This document shows, in pieces, positions 46,030-54,655 of a stretch of DNA of 64,000 nt. Source of the stretch: UBA6055 sp965203755 (GTDB lineage Bacteria; Chloroflexota; Anaerolineae; Aggregatilineales; Phototrophicaceae); contig OZ241910.1 in NCBI GenBank assembly GCA_965203755.1, positions 1,426,001 to 1,490,000 on the forward strand. Direction: 5' to 3'. A program made the position numbers and the translations under genes. The notes under the pieces are model-generated. The model ran no database searches and was not told the origin of the DNA. It saw nothing but the letters and a program-made list of their open reading frames with translations. Every line of letters begins with the position of its first letter. Within the stretch, counting starts at the first letter, position 1.

Positions 46030-46956
46030 CTAGTTGAACTGAACGCGGGGATCAATGAGGATATAGAAGACATCTATCGCAAAGTTAATCAGCATGAAAG
46101 ACAGTGCAATCCAGAGAAGCCCGGCTTGCACGACTGTATTGTCGCGGACGTAAATCGATTCAATCATCAGCCGGCCCAGGCCAGGCCAGGAGAAAACGCT
46201 CTCGACGATAACCGAGCTGCCTATCAGCCAGCCCAGCTGCAAGCCAAAGACCGTTACGATGGGGATGAGCGCATTCCGCAGGGTATGTCGAATGACGACG
46301 GTATTCTGCTTCAATCCCTTGCTGCGGGCGGTGCGGACATAATCCTGGTTCAGCACTTCCAGCATGGCCGAGCGGGTCATGCGCGAAAGCCGCGCCGCCA
46401 TGCCGACGCCTAAAGTCGCGGAAGGCATAATGATGGCTTTCAGTTCCAGGGCGCCAAAGGCCGGCAGGATGCGGAGATTGACTGAAAAGATGATAATCAG
46501 CATCAAGCCAAGCCAAAAGCTGGGCATGGCTGTGCCTAGCGAAGCCAGCGCGGTGCTTATGAAGTCGAGCTGGCTGTTGCGTTTGAGGGCCGATAGGATG
46601 CCCAGCGGGATGGCAATCGTCACTCCAATCGCGGCTGATGCGGCCGCCAGTATCAGGGTATAGCCCAGACGCTCAATGACCAATTCCATCGCCGGACGTT
46701 TGGCGAGATAGGACGTGCCGAAATCGCCGGTGACGGCTTTGGTGATGAAGGTGACGTACTGCTCGCCAATAGGCCGGTCAAAGCCCCAAAACTTGCGTAT
46801 CTGCTCGATTTGCTCATCGGGCATAAAATCAGGCGTTGTGACCTGAACTGGATCGCCGCTCAAACGCAGGATAAAGAAAACCAAGAGCGAGACGATGAAC
46901 AGGGTCACGACGATTTGCAAGCAGCGGGAGATGAAGAAACTGATGAATCCTGGCAT
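46030..46956 (-). CDS. Dipeptide/oligopeptide ABC transporter permease, DppB type
   Basis: A 308-residue permease. The N-terminal FISRCLQIVVTLFIVSLLVFF helix, the loop LSGDPVQ and the EAA loop (QDYVRTARSKGLKQNTVVIRHTLRNALIP) are family hallmarks, as is the C-terminal DVFYILIDPRVQ. It forms the membrane channel with the DppC-type partner. The preceding intergenic space holds a strong hairpin that separates it from the binding-protein gene. Confidence 0.9.
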   Translation of the reverse strand: MPGFISFFISRCLQIVVTLFIVSLLVFFILRLSGDPVQVTTPDFMPDEQIEQIRKFWGFDRPIGEQYVTFITKAVTGDFGTSYLAKRPAMELVIERLGYTLILAAASAAIGVTIAIPLGILSALKRNSQLDFISTALASLGTAMPSFWLGLMLIIIFSVNLRILPAFGALELKAIIMPSATLGVGMAARLSRMTRSAMLEVLNQDYVRTARSKGLKQNTVVIRHTLRNALIPIVTVFGLQLGWLIGSSVIVESVFSWPGLGRLMIESIYVRDNTVVQAGLLWIALSFMLINFAIDVFYILIDPRVQFN

Positions 46957-46974
46957 GGGCGGCCCCGTTACCGG

Positions 46975-47001
46975 CCCCTCCCCCCAAAATGAGGGAAGGG
47001 G
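46975..47001 (-). repeat. Strong hairpin between the binding-protein and permease genes
   Basis: In the minus-strand transcript CCCCTTCCCTC pairs with GGGGGGAGGGG over eleven positions, two of them G-U, with a five-base loop ATTTT. The G-U positions would be mismatches in a plus-strand RNA. Hairpins in this position often stabilise the upstream binding-protein mRNA or reduce read-through. The sequence also resembles dispersed palindromes seen in intergenic regions of related genomes. Confidence 0.6.
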
Positions 47002-47036
47002 AGTTGTTCATATAGACATTGCTTGCGGAAGATGGA

Positions 47037-48623
47037 TTACATGCCCGCGGGCTTGACGTCGCGGAAGGTCATCCAGCCGTCTTTGCGCGGCGTGAAATCG
47101 AACTCGGCCGTATTCAGCGCCATCACATTCGTGACTTCAAAGAGCGTGATGGTCTGGGTCAAGTCGATGTAGTATTCCCACCACTGTTCCCAAAGGTCGA
47201 TGCGGGCATCGCCGTCTATCGTTACCGTGATCTGCTCGGCTATGGCATCCCACTCTTCGTCGCAAATGCTGTACGCGACTGCCGACCAGTCACACTGGTA
47301 GAAGAGCGGCAGCAGCGCTGGGCCGCAGCCAAGAGTGGCCAGCATCAGCTCGCGGTTGTTGCCGGCGCGCTGCACTTCGGTAGCAAAGGACGAGGCGTCG
47401 CGGACGGTCAGATCGACATTGAAGCCGACCTCTTCGAGCATGACTTCAGCGACTTCAGCGACTTCTTTGGCGCCGCCGCCGCGCCCAACAACCGGCGTAT
47501 CCAGATAGAGGGTGGGCCCTTCGCCCTCGGCATAACCGGCGGCCGCCAGATATTCACGCGCCAGATCGGGATCGTACCAATCAGAAATGACATCGGGATC
47601 GGCGTATTTGTCGGCAAAGCCTTCGGGATGATAGGAGCAGACGCGGGCCAGGCGCGCTTCGGCCGCGCCATGCACTTCCGCCAGCAGGTGACGGTCAAGC
47701 GCGTGGGTGATGGCCTTGCGGACATTGGCGTCCAGCGTGGCTGGCTGGTAATCGGGGAAGGTCTCTGGGAAGGCGCCGCTCTCGGTATCGATGCGGGCGT
47801 AGTAGTGGTGCATGATGTTAGCGGTTTCGGTGAGCAAGGTGATGCCTTCGGTCATTTCGAGCCGGTCGCGGTCAGGCACGGGAACGCCGGTGATCATGTC
47901 CACCTGTCCAGCCAGCAGCGCGGCGACCTGCACCGACGGTTCGGGGATAACCTGATAGACCACGCGGTCGACTTCGGGGCGGCCGCTGTGATAGTCGTCC
48001 CAAGCCTCAAAGACGTAGCGGTCATTCTCGCTCAATTCGACCAGCTTGTAGGGCCCTGAACCAACCGGATTGCGATTAAACTCTGCTTGGCCGACTTCCT
48101 CAAAGTAATCGGGCGGCAGCAGGGCACAGCCGTTGTAGCTGACGTCATTCTCGAAGTAGGCGTGGGGTGAATTGCTGATGATATCGACGGTCAGGTCATC
48201 AACCACGATGACTTCTTTGACGAATGCCCATTGCTGATAGAGCGGGATGTCGCCGATGGGATGGCGGACGCGGTCGATATTCCATTTGACGGCTTCGGCA
48301 TCCAGCGGCTCGCCGTTGTGGAAGGTGGCGCCTTCGCGCAGGTGGAAGCGCCAGGTGGTGTCGTCGACATTTTCCCAGCTGTGGGCGGCCTGCGGGACAT
48401 AGCCGCTGCCGTCGGCGGCGCGCCAGATCAGGCAGTCATAGTACAGGTTGAGCATCCAGTGGGTCGAGCCGTACCAGTGCGAATGGGCATCCATCGGGCG
48501 AATCGGCCCGCTGTGCGCGAAGACAAACTCGGACATATCGTCCTGGGCCGCCGTCGGCGCAAAAGCCAGGGCGCCGATGAGCATGACCAGGCTAAGTAGG
48601 ATAAAAAGTCTTCCTGTTTTCAT
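47037..48623 (-). CDS. ABC transporter substrate-binding protein, family 5 (dipeptide/oligopeptide type)
   Basis: About 528 residues with a signal peptide (MKTGRLFILLSLVMLIGALA, then PTAAQ). WENVDDTTWRFHLREGATFHNGE is the family 5 signature (given in parts: TWRFHLREG and FHNGEPL). It would capture peptides, opines or similar ligands outside the membrane. AAGGAG lies six bases before this ATG. A very strong GGGAGGTGA precedes an in-frame TTG at 48692, so a 23-residue N-terminal extension is possible but would bury the signal peptide. Permease genes follow; the ATPase genes are not in the window. Confidence 0.88.
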   Translation of the reverse strand: MKTGRLFILLSLVMLIGALAFAPTAAQDDMSEFVFAHSGPIRPMDAHSHWYGSTHWMLNLYYDCLIWRAADGSGYVPQAAHSWENVDDTTWRFHLREGATFHNGEPLDAEAVKWNIDRVRHPIGDIPLYQQWAFVKEVIVVDDLTVDIISNSPHAYFENDVSYNGCALLPPDYFEEVGQAEFNRNPVGSGPYKLVELSENDRYVFEAWDDYHSGRPEVDRVVYQVIPEPSVQVAALLAGQVDMITGVPVPDRDRLEMTEGITLLTETANIMHHYYARIDTESGAFPETFPDYQPATLDANVRKAITHALDRHLLAEVHGAAEARLARVCSYHPEGFADKYADPDVISDWYDPDLAREYLAAAGYAEGEGPTLYLDTPVVGRGGGAKEVAEVAEVMLEEVGFNVDLTVRDASSFATEVQRAGNNRELMLATLGCGPALLPLFYQCDWSAVAYSICDEEWDAIAEQITVTIDGDARIDLWEQWWEYYIDLTQTITLFEVTNVMALNTAEFDFTPRKDGWMTFRDVKPAGM

Positions 48624-48742
48624 GTTGTTCTCCTTGATAGACAGCTTCATTTCAGCATAAGGTGAATCAGATACTTGACTTATTATTTTCAATCAATGTC
48701 ACCTCCCTGTATTTTACAGTTATATGCCGGCGCATCAGCGAA

Positions 48743-48759
48743 AGACTCGGATAGAGTCT
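48743..48759 (-). terminator. Weak terminator-like hairpin after the enolase-superfamily gene
   Basis: AGACTC and GAGTCT form a six-base stem with a five-base loop directly after the stop of the gene at 48759-49844, read on the minus strand, followed by a short T-rich stretch. It may separate the upstream catabolic genes from the transporter unit, but the T run is short. Confidence 0.3.
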
Positions 48760-49844
48760 CATGCCGCATCATAATACGCCAGCTTGTCCTCATCAATCAA
48801 GACCCCAAGTCCGATGCCCGGGGGCGGCTTTAGGGTTTGCCCGCTCGGTTCATACGGCTCGGCAAGGATGGTGTCGGTCATGTCGGAAAAGCCGGCCGGC
48901 CATCTGGCAATCGGCGTCGCGGCCGCAAAATGAGCCACGGCGGCCGCCATAATGTCAAAATAGGGCGCGACCGATATTTCGATGCCAGCGGCTTCGGCAA
49001 TCGCCGCCATCCGCTTCGCTTGCAGCAGCCCGCCGTATTTATGGATTTTGAAGTGCAGCACATGGGCGGCGCCATGCCGGGCGATTTCGTAGACGCTTCG
49101 GGGGCTCGTCAAAGCCTCATCCGCCTGCAAGGGCGTCGTCAGCCGCGCCGCCAAGGCCGCCATTTCATCCAGATGCCGCACCGGCTGCTCAAACAAGCCG
49201 ACGCCGCCCAATTTTTCCAACTGTGTCAAACCGTGAACCGCCTCGCCTAGAGTATAACCCGTATTCCCGTCCAACTGAAATCGCAGATCTTGGCTGACCG
49301 CGGCCCGCAGCTTGCCATACCATGCCAAATCCTCATCGACGCCAAAGCCGATTTTGGTTTTGAACCAAGTCCAGCCCTTTTCGGCAAGCTCCTGCACTCG
49401 CTCGGCAGTGCGCGCGGCCGCCTCGCGTTCAACAAAGGCATGCAGTTCCGCGCCCGGCCGGCAAGCCCCTCCCAGCAGCTGATAAACCGGCACGCCCAGC
49501 GCTTTGCCCTTGATATCCCACAAAGCCATGTCTACCGCCGTGATAGCGCAGCGGGCGCCGCGCAGCGCCAGAATCATGCGCTGGAACAGATGCTCGATAT
49601 TAAAGGGATCCTCGCCAAGCAGCGCCGGCTGAATATACTTCTCAATGCTGATTTGAATCGCTTCAGCCGTTTGGCCGCCCCAGGGCGCGGGGGCGACGGT
49701 CTGACCGATGCCCTGGATGCCCTCATCCGTCATCACCTGCGCCACGACTGTGTTAGTCGCCGGCGAGACGCCATAGGCGGTCGCCAGCGGTTTGCTGCGC
49801 TGGATACTGACCGTCGCCGCTTTGACTTTTGTTATTTTCATCAA
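48759..49844 (-). CDS. Mandelate racemase/muconate lactonizing enzyme family protein
   Basis: A 361-residue enolase-superfamily enzyme. The KxK pair is in WFKTKIG (about 160-166), the metal ligands are in FQLDGN, LFEQP and QADEAL, and the opposite catalytic lysine is in HFKIHKYGG. All core residues appear intact. Members racemise, cycloisomerise or dehydrate carboxylates; MLE-like and dipeptide-epimerase-like roles fit equally. It begins three bases after the second PrpD gene, so it is co-transcribed with it. Confidence 0.86.
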   Translation of the reverse strand: MMKITKVKAATVSIQRSKPLATAYGVSPATNTVVAQVMTDEGIQGIGQTVAPAPWGGQTAEAIQISIEKYIQPALLGEDPFNIEHLFQRMILALRGARCAITAVDMALWDIKGKALGVPVYQLLGGACRPGAELHAFVEREAAARTAERVQELAEKGWTWFKTKIGFGVDEDLAWYGKLRAAVSQDLRFQLDGNTGYTLGEAVHGLTQLEKLGGVGLFEQPVRHLDEMAALAARLTTPLQADEALTSPRSVYEIARHGAAHVLHFKIHKYGGLLQAKRMAAIAEAAGIEISVAPYFDIMAAAVAHFAAATPIARWPAGFSDMTDTILAEPYEPSGQTLKPPPGIGLGVLIDEDKLAYYDAA

Positions 49845-49847
49845 TCG

Positions 49848-51224
49848 TCACAACGCTACTCTGGCTGGAACGGCGCATTGCATCAGTTCATTGATGTCAT
49901 CAAGCCGCTCCAGCCGGCGAACACAGTCCATCAGTTGGACAATCTGCCCTTCAGACAGCAAACCGCCAGCCAGATAACGGAACTTAGCCTCAAATTCCTC
50001 ATCGGTGAGCATATTCTCCGGCTCGCCCTTGGCATATTCGACGCGGCCTTGGTACTGTTTGCCGCTGCTGGTGGCAATCCTGACTTCGCAGCCGTTCTTT
50101 TTCGGATGCTCCGCCTGAATCGCTTCATCCAGCCCGACCTTGACCAGATGGCGCAAACGGCGGGCTTCGGGATGATTGTAGGTTTCGATGTCCTCCTTGA
50201 ACCAGCTGCCGCGAGTCAAGACCACCGCGACGGTGACCGGCAGGCTGAAGCCGGCCTGCCCGACTGTTTCGGGTTCATAATTGACGCGGAATGACGGGGT
50301 GATGGCCTCAAGGTAGGTATCGACTTCTATGGCTGTGATTTCATTCAAATCGGGCCGGCCGCTTTGAAGCAGTGCATGGGTCGCATCGACGCAGGCATGC
50401 ACATGGCGGCAGCCGGCATGCGGCTTGAAGCCGGTCCGCGCCAAAGCCCGATTGTCGAGAAAGTCCAGACACGAAGGGTCATAGCCGGGCCCAAAGGCAT
50501 GGAAATAGCCATAAGGGCCATCAAGCGCCCCCGGCGGCCCGCGAAAGCCAAAGTCAGCCAGCTTGGCGGCATAGATGCCATTGCGGGCGGCATAGCCAGC
50601 CAGCAGGTCTTTGGTATCACAGACGCCGGCATCATAGACATACTGTTCGGTGCCGCAGGCCATATCCATCGACAGCGCCAGCGCATGAGCGATTTTATCC
50701 GCCGGCAGCCGCATGGCGGCCGCCGCCGTGACCGCGCTTGCCAACGTGCCAGCCTGTCCTTTATGGTCGAGGCCGCGCTCGCGCTGCCAGGCTTCCACGA
50801 CCGGATGCACGAGATCCATCACATCATAGCCGACCGCCATCGCCGTCATAACCTGAGGCCCGCTTAAATGAAGCTGTTCGCCAATCGCCAGCGCCACCGG
50901 GACTAACTCGGCGGCAACATGACCGGCGGTGCGGTGCGAGTCATCCATGCCAAGATACTTTCCCATCACCGCATTAGCCCAAGCGGCGCCTTCTAAGGAA
51001 CTGCGGCGGCCGTCGCCAGCAATCGCGGCATCATCGCCGCCAAGCATCTCGGCGGCATAGTCGGCCGCCAGTTTGCCAAGCCGCGTCTGATACCCGCCCA
51101 GCATCGCGCCGATGAAGTCCAGCATGACCTGCTGCGCGCGAAGGACGGTGAGATCGTCCAGGTCATCAAATCGACGCGCCGCGGCATAGTTCGCAATGGT
51201 GGAAACGGCTGTGGTCTTGTCCAT
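49848..51224 (-). CDS. MmgE/PrpD family protein (second copy)
   Basis: About 458 residues. GMDDSHRTAGH, EQYVYDAGVCDTKDL and HAGCRHVH match the copy at 42517, with which it is clearly homologous along its full length but diverged. The start at 51224 is preferred because GGAAGGAG lies before it; a GTG at 51257 that overlaps the preceding stop is the alternative. Having two PrpD-type proteins in one region suggests two substrates or a heteromeric enzyme. Confidence 0.85.
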   Translation of the reverse strand: MDKTTAVSTIANYAAARRFDDLDDLTVLRAQQVMLDFIGAMLGGYQTRLGKLAADYAAEMLGGDDAAIAGDGRRSSLEGAAWANAVMGKYLGMDDSHRTAGHVAAELVPVALAIGEQLHLSGPQVMTAMAVGYDVMDLVHPVVEAWQRERGLDHKGQAGTLASAVTAAAAMRLPADKIAHALALSMDMACGTEQYVYDAGVCDTKDLLAGYAARNGIYAAKLADFGFRGPPGALDGPYGYFHAFGPGYDPSCLDFLDNRALARTGFKPHAGCRHVHACVDATHALLQSGRPDLNEITAIEVDTYLEAITPSFRVNYEPETVGQAGFSLPVTVAVVLTRGSWFKEDIETYNHPEARRLRHLVKVGLDEAIQAEHPKKNGCEVRIATSSGKQYQGRVEYAKGEPENMLTDEEFEAKFRYLAGGLLSEGQIVQLMDCVRRLERLDDINELMQCAVPARVAL

Positions 51225-51253
51225 AAGCTCCTTCCTTTTCATCTCGCCGCCGG

Positions 51254-52411
51254 TCACGCATCCAGCTGCATATAATAACGGGCGGCGTGATGGGGCGAAA
51301 GCCGCACCGCGCCCTCTGGCGTGACTAGAAAATTATCGGAAATCAAAAAGCCGCGGTCGTTCTCCAGCACCGTGCCGGGATGATAGGACAGCGCCATATT
51401 GGGCTGCAAAACGAAATCAGGCGCGCCAAAGGAATTAGGCCCGTCGCTGCCATCCAATCCAGTGCTGTGGCAGTCGGGAGTGTGTTTGCCGGCCACCGAG
51501 AAGCCCAGCCCGCGCAGGGTTTGGTCATTGGCATCGGAAATCATGGCGAAGGTATTCCCAGCTTTGGCGACCGCCGCCGATGACTCGACCGCCAGCAGAT
51601 AACCGTCCAGCAGCGCCCGCACATCATCTGGCAGCGGCTCGAACGAAAACACCGCCGTCATCTCCAGCCAGTAGCCATAGGGGGATTCATAGACAATCTC
51701 AAAGTTGATGATATCCTCGCGTTGCATCCGCAGGTCTTTGGGCGTCGGCACGGTATACGGCGTCAAATCCAGCGACAGCTTCGTCCGGCCCCAAAAAGCC
51801 CCAAATGACTTGATATAGCCTTCGACGGCGGCGCAGGCATCCCAATAGCGGGCGCCGACAAAGGCATTGTCCTTGAATACATCCATCGCTGAATCGAGAA
51901 TCGCGCCATTCTGCTGGATGGCTTCCAACTCGAAGGGCGATTTAATCTGGCGGATGGCATTGTAGGCGTCAGTCACCTCCACCATTTCATAACCGGCAAG
52001 CGCCTCGACAAACTGATGATAGGTGGCAATGCTCATCAGCTTGTTCATATTCACCATGCCGATGCGTTTGCCGCCGGTGGCATATTCTTTGGCGATTTCA
52101 GCCGTGCGTTCCACAATATCGCCGGCGGGCGACTGGACTCGTTCGGGCAGAGTCGTGGTTTCGTTGCGGCTCCAGACTGCCTGATAGGAACTCCAGACTT
52201 GCAGCCAGGGATGCGGATCATTGGCGCCAAGGATGGCATAGGCGGCGCCGCCCCAAAGATGGGCATGCGTGATATAACGAATGCCGCCCATCCCGCCCGG
52301 CGACGCCTGCCCGGTGATAATCAGGGCATCGAGGCCATTCTCTTTCATCATGGCTTGCAGGCGTTTGATGCGCCGCGCCACATCTCGTTTAAGTGCATCA
52401 TGTGTCAGCAT
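51254..52411 (-). CDS. Creatinase-like M24 family protein
   Basis: A 385-residue pita-bread fold protein, made of the N-terminal creatinase domain (about 1-150) and the M24 domain. The metal ligands of true aminopeptidases seem absent: the first Asp pair region reads FEIVYE...LEMTAVF (about 235-253), and the TxEPG segment reads SYHPG (about 342-346), with ISDN for the last acid. Metal-free members such as creatinase and ectoine hydrolase hydrolyse small amidine or amide rings. The start at 52411 follows AAGGAG. The ornithine cyclodeaminase-like gene is 13 bases upstream, which favours an ectoine-hydrolase-like role, by inference. Confidence 0.78.
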   Translation of the reverse strand: MLTHDALKRDVARRIKRLQAMMKENGLDALIITGQASPGGMGGIRYITHAHLWGGAAYAILGANDPHPWLQVWSSYQAVWSRNETTTLPERVQSPAGDIVERTAEIAKEYATGGKRIGMVNMNKLMSIATYHQFVEALAGYEMVEVTDAYNAIRQIKSPFELEAIQQNGAILDSAMDVFKDNAFVGARYWDACAAVEGYIKSFGAFWGRTKLSLDLTPYTVPTPKDLRMQREDIINFEIVYESPYGYWLEMTAVFSFEPLPDDVRALLDGYLLAVESSAAVAKAGNTFAMISDANDQTLRGLGFSVAGKHTPDCHSTGLDGSDGPNSFGAPDFVLQPNMALSYHPGTVLENDRGFLISDNFLVTPEGAVRLSPHHAARYYMQLDA

Positions 52412-52424
52412 CGATCTTCGCTCC

Positions 52425-53456
52425 TTATAATTCAAATAAATAAGGCTGATTAAATTCGTATTCGGTCCCCAAGCCGCGTTCCATCGCTTTTTGGTACAGT
52501 CGAGTCGCAACCGCCACATCTTCAATGCCCGTTCCGCCGGATAAAAACAGCGTCCAGGCGGTATCGGCTTCGCGCCCGATGACCTTGCCCGCCGCCAGTC
52601 CCCCTAAATCACCGATGATATGCGATTCGTCAATCAGCCCAGCCTGCATCGGGATCAGGATTTCCCCGTTTTCCTGCAAGCCCTGCCGCCATTCATCGAC
52701 AAACACGCGGCTGTTAAGCACCACATGGTCATCCACTTCGCGCACCCAGGGATAATGAGCGCCCAGCGCGTTGATGTGAAGCGGCTTGTCCGGCAAAGAC
52801 CGCCCGTTGAACACCGGCGTCGGCGATGTGGTGATGGTCGTCACAATATCGGCATCATGCAAAGCCGCAGCCGGCGAATCGACGGATATGACCTCAATGC
52901 CCAACTCGGCTGACATCCTCTCGCAGAAGGCCTTTCGCGCGGCGGCGGTGCGGCTGTAAACATAGACCCGCTTGATGGGACAAACGGACGTCAGCGCATA
53001 AAGCTGCGAACGCGCATGGCGTCCGGCGCCGAACAATGCCAATGTCGAACTGGTCGGCGGCGCCAGCCAGCGCGTCGCCAGCGCCGATACAGCCGCCGTT
53101 TTGAGCCAGTCATAATAAAGAACTTCCATAACAGCCGCCAGTGCGCCATCGTTGGCGTCAAACAGAAACATATAAGTTTCCAAACCTTGGGGCAATCCGG
53201 CGGTGTAGGCTTGGACACCGGCGCCGCCCAGCGCCGGCAGCAGCGCCGCTTTGAACTTAAACGATGCCTTGCTGCCGGCCGGCCGATGACCGCCGTGATG
53301 AGCTTCGGCTTCTGTCCCTTGAATCCACAGATTTTCACGCGGGAATCCGGCGCCTGTGCCCAGCCCAACTTCACGATAGCCGGCTTCCACAGCGGCGATG
53401 TACTCCGACAAGTCCATCAGCCCCCGAATTTCATCATTGCGTAATAACAGCACCAT
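52425..53456 (-). CDS. Ornithine cyclodeaminase/mu-crystallin family protein
   Basis: A 343-residue NAD(P)-binding protein. KASFKFKAAL holds the substrate-binding lysine; LALFGAGRHARSQL is the Rossmann GxGxxA motif; INALGAHYPWVREVD is the conserved late segment. Members deaminate ornithine to proline or reduce cyclic imines. Together with the creatinase-like M24 protein and the aspartoacylase-family proteins this composition recalls ectoine degradation (EutC, EutD, EutE). The gene lies 194 bases after the deacylase-like gene and 13 bases before the M24 gene. Confidence 0.87.
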   Translation of the reverse strand: MVLLLRNDEIRGLMDLSEYIAAVEAGYREVGLGTGAGFPRENLWIQGTEAEAHHGGHRPAGSKASFKFKAALLPALGGAGVQAYTAGLPQGLETYMFLFDANDGALAAVMEVLYYDWLKTAAVSALATRWLAPPTSSTLALFGAGRHARSQLYALTSVCPIKRVYVYSRTAAARKAFCERMSAELGIEVISVDSPAAALHDADIVTTITTSPTPVFNGRSLPDKPLHINALGAHYPWVREVDDHVVLNSRVFVDEWRQGLQENGEILIPMQAGLIDESHIIGDLGGLAAGKVIGREADTAWTLFLSGGTGIEDVAVATRLYQKAMERGLGTEYEFNQPYLFEL

Positions 53457-53478
53457 CTGTCAATCACATTCCCGATAC

Positions 53479-53598
53479 TTATAACGCCAGCAGTTGAGAG
53501 CCTCTTGCCTGCATAAAAACACCGGCCGCGGCGGCGCAAGCTCCCGCAGCCAGTGCAATCGAGACCCCAGTATTCAGCCGCCCAGCCGTCTGCTCCAT
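53479..53598 (-). CDS. Possible 39-residue membrane peptide
   Basis: In the gap between the OCD gene and the deacylase-like gene, a frame of 39 codons on the minus strand encodes a peptide with one alanine-rich hydrophobic helix (VSIALAAGACAAAAGVF) and a short polar tail. No good ribosome binding site is seen before its ATG. A GGCGG-CCGCC hairpin without a T run lies just before it (about 53626-53640). The frame may be accidental. Confidence 0.25.
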   Translation of the reverse strand: MEQTAGRLNTGVSIALAAGACAAAAGVFMQARGSQLLAL

Positions 53599-53650
53599 GC
53601 GGTCAGAGTCATGTTATCGACTTTCTATTTCGGCGGCTCCGCCGCGCGCA

Positions 53651-54634
53651 TCAGCCAACATCCACCATCTCAACCAGATCGCCCAAAACAGCCAGCACGG
53701 TATCCTCCAGCGGCACCGGCCACGACGCGCCGGCATGAACCATTATCCCATCTCGAGGCGCCGTGATTTTCGATAGGACCTCGCCCGAAAACGGATGGCG
53801 CACATAACCCAGCTGCTCGCCGGCTTTGACTTGCGCGCCGCGCTTCGCTTTGTCGATGAACGTAAATCCGCGTTCGCCGGCCGGCATAATCACGGTGTGC
53901 CTTTCAATGACGGCCACTTGGTCCACATCAGCTTCAATGGCGCTGTCCAGCATGCCAAGGCGCCGCATGGCGTTCAGAACAGCCTGACGAACACGGCCGA
54001 GGTCCTGGTCGCGGTAATCGCGCAAGCCCGGCCCGCCGCCAATATAAGCCGACGTCACCGTTTTGCCATCCCTTGCGGCTTCCTGCGCGATAGATGCGCC
54101 GTCCTCGTGTCCCAGCACCACCTGCGGCAAACCGAGCGCAATCGCCAGCGCTTTGGATTGATCGGCATCGCCGGCGGCGTACACGCCAGCAAAATGATGA
54201 TAGCTCCACTGTGCGCCGGTGCGAATATCGAGCAGCGCATCCGCTTGAGCAATGACAGCTTGATAATACTGATGAATCATCTGCTCGCTCACGGTGCCAT
54301 CGGCGCGGCCGCGCCCCAGCTGATTCAGATGTTTGTCGTCCCAGGCCGAGTTAATCTGTGCGAACTCAAAGCCGGAGGTGTTCATCAGCGGCGCGACCAC
54401 CAACGTCCCCTTCATCTGCGATGGGTCAAGCTCACCGACGATATGGGGCAGAATCAGCGCGGGCTCAATTTCAAGCCCGCTGGTGCCCGACTGCACCACC
54501 AGCATAGGGCCAGCTTGGACCCCGACGACGAGGTGCATTGGAATGTGTACTGGAAAACGGCCGTGTGTCTCGCCGGTTTTGAAGAATCCATAAGTTTTTT
54601 CGCCTTGTTTGGCTTCTATTGTGCCTATTTTCAT
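53651..54634 (-). CDS. Succinylglutamate desuccinylase/aspartoacylase family protein lacking catalytic residues
   Basis: A 327-residue paralogue of the next gene upstream. The fold is clear from MLVVQSGTSGLE, VVAPLMNTSGFE and the C-terminal barrel GFTFIDKAKRG to VLGDLVEM. The zinc site is lost: the HGxE motif reads SGLE (S52 for His), the second His is R138 in LLDIRTG, and the catalytic Glu position reads Y197 in SAYIGGG. It therefore cannot be a zinc deacylase of the usual kind and may be a regulatory or structural partner of the intact paralogue 21 bases upstream. Confidence 0.82.
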   Translation of the reverse strand: MKIGTIEAKQGEKTYGFFKTGETHGRFPVHIPMHLVVGVQAGPMLVVQSGTSGLEIEPALILPHIVGELDPSQMKGTLVVAPLMNTSGFEFAQINSAWDDKHLNQLGRGRADGTVSEQMIHQYYQAVIAQADALLDIRTGAQWSYHHFAGVYAAGDADQSKALAIALGLPQVVLGHEDGASIAQEAARDGKTVTSAYIGGGPGLRDYRDQDLGRVRQAVLNAMRRLGMLDSAIEADVDQVAVIERHTVIMPAGERGFTFIDKAKRGAQVKAGEQLGYVRHPFSGEVLSKITAPRDGIMVHAGASWPVPLEDTVLAVLGDLVEMVDVG

Positions 54635-54655
54635 CAGCCCATGCTCCCATCGGGA

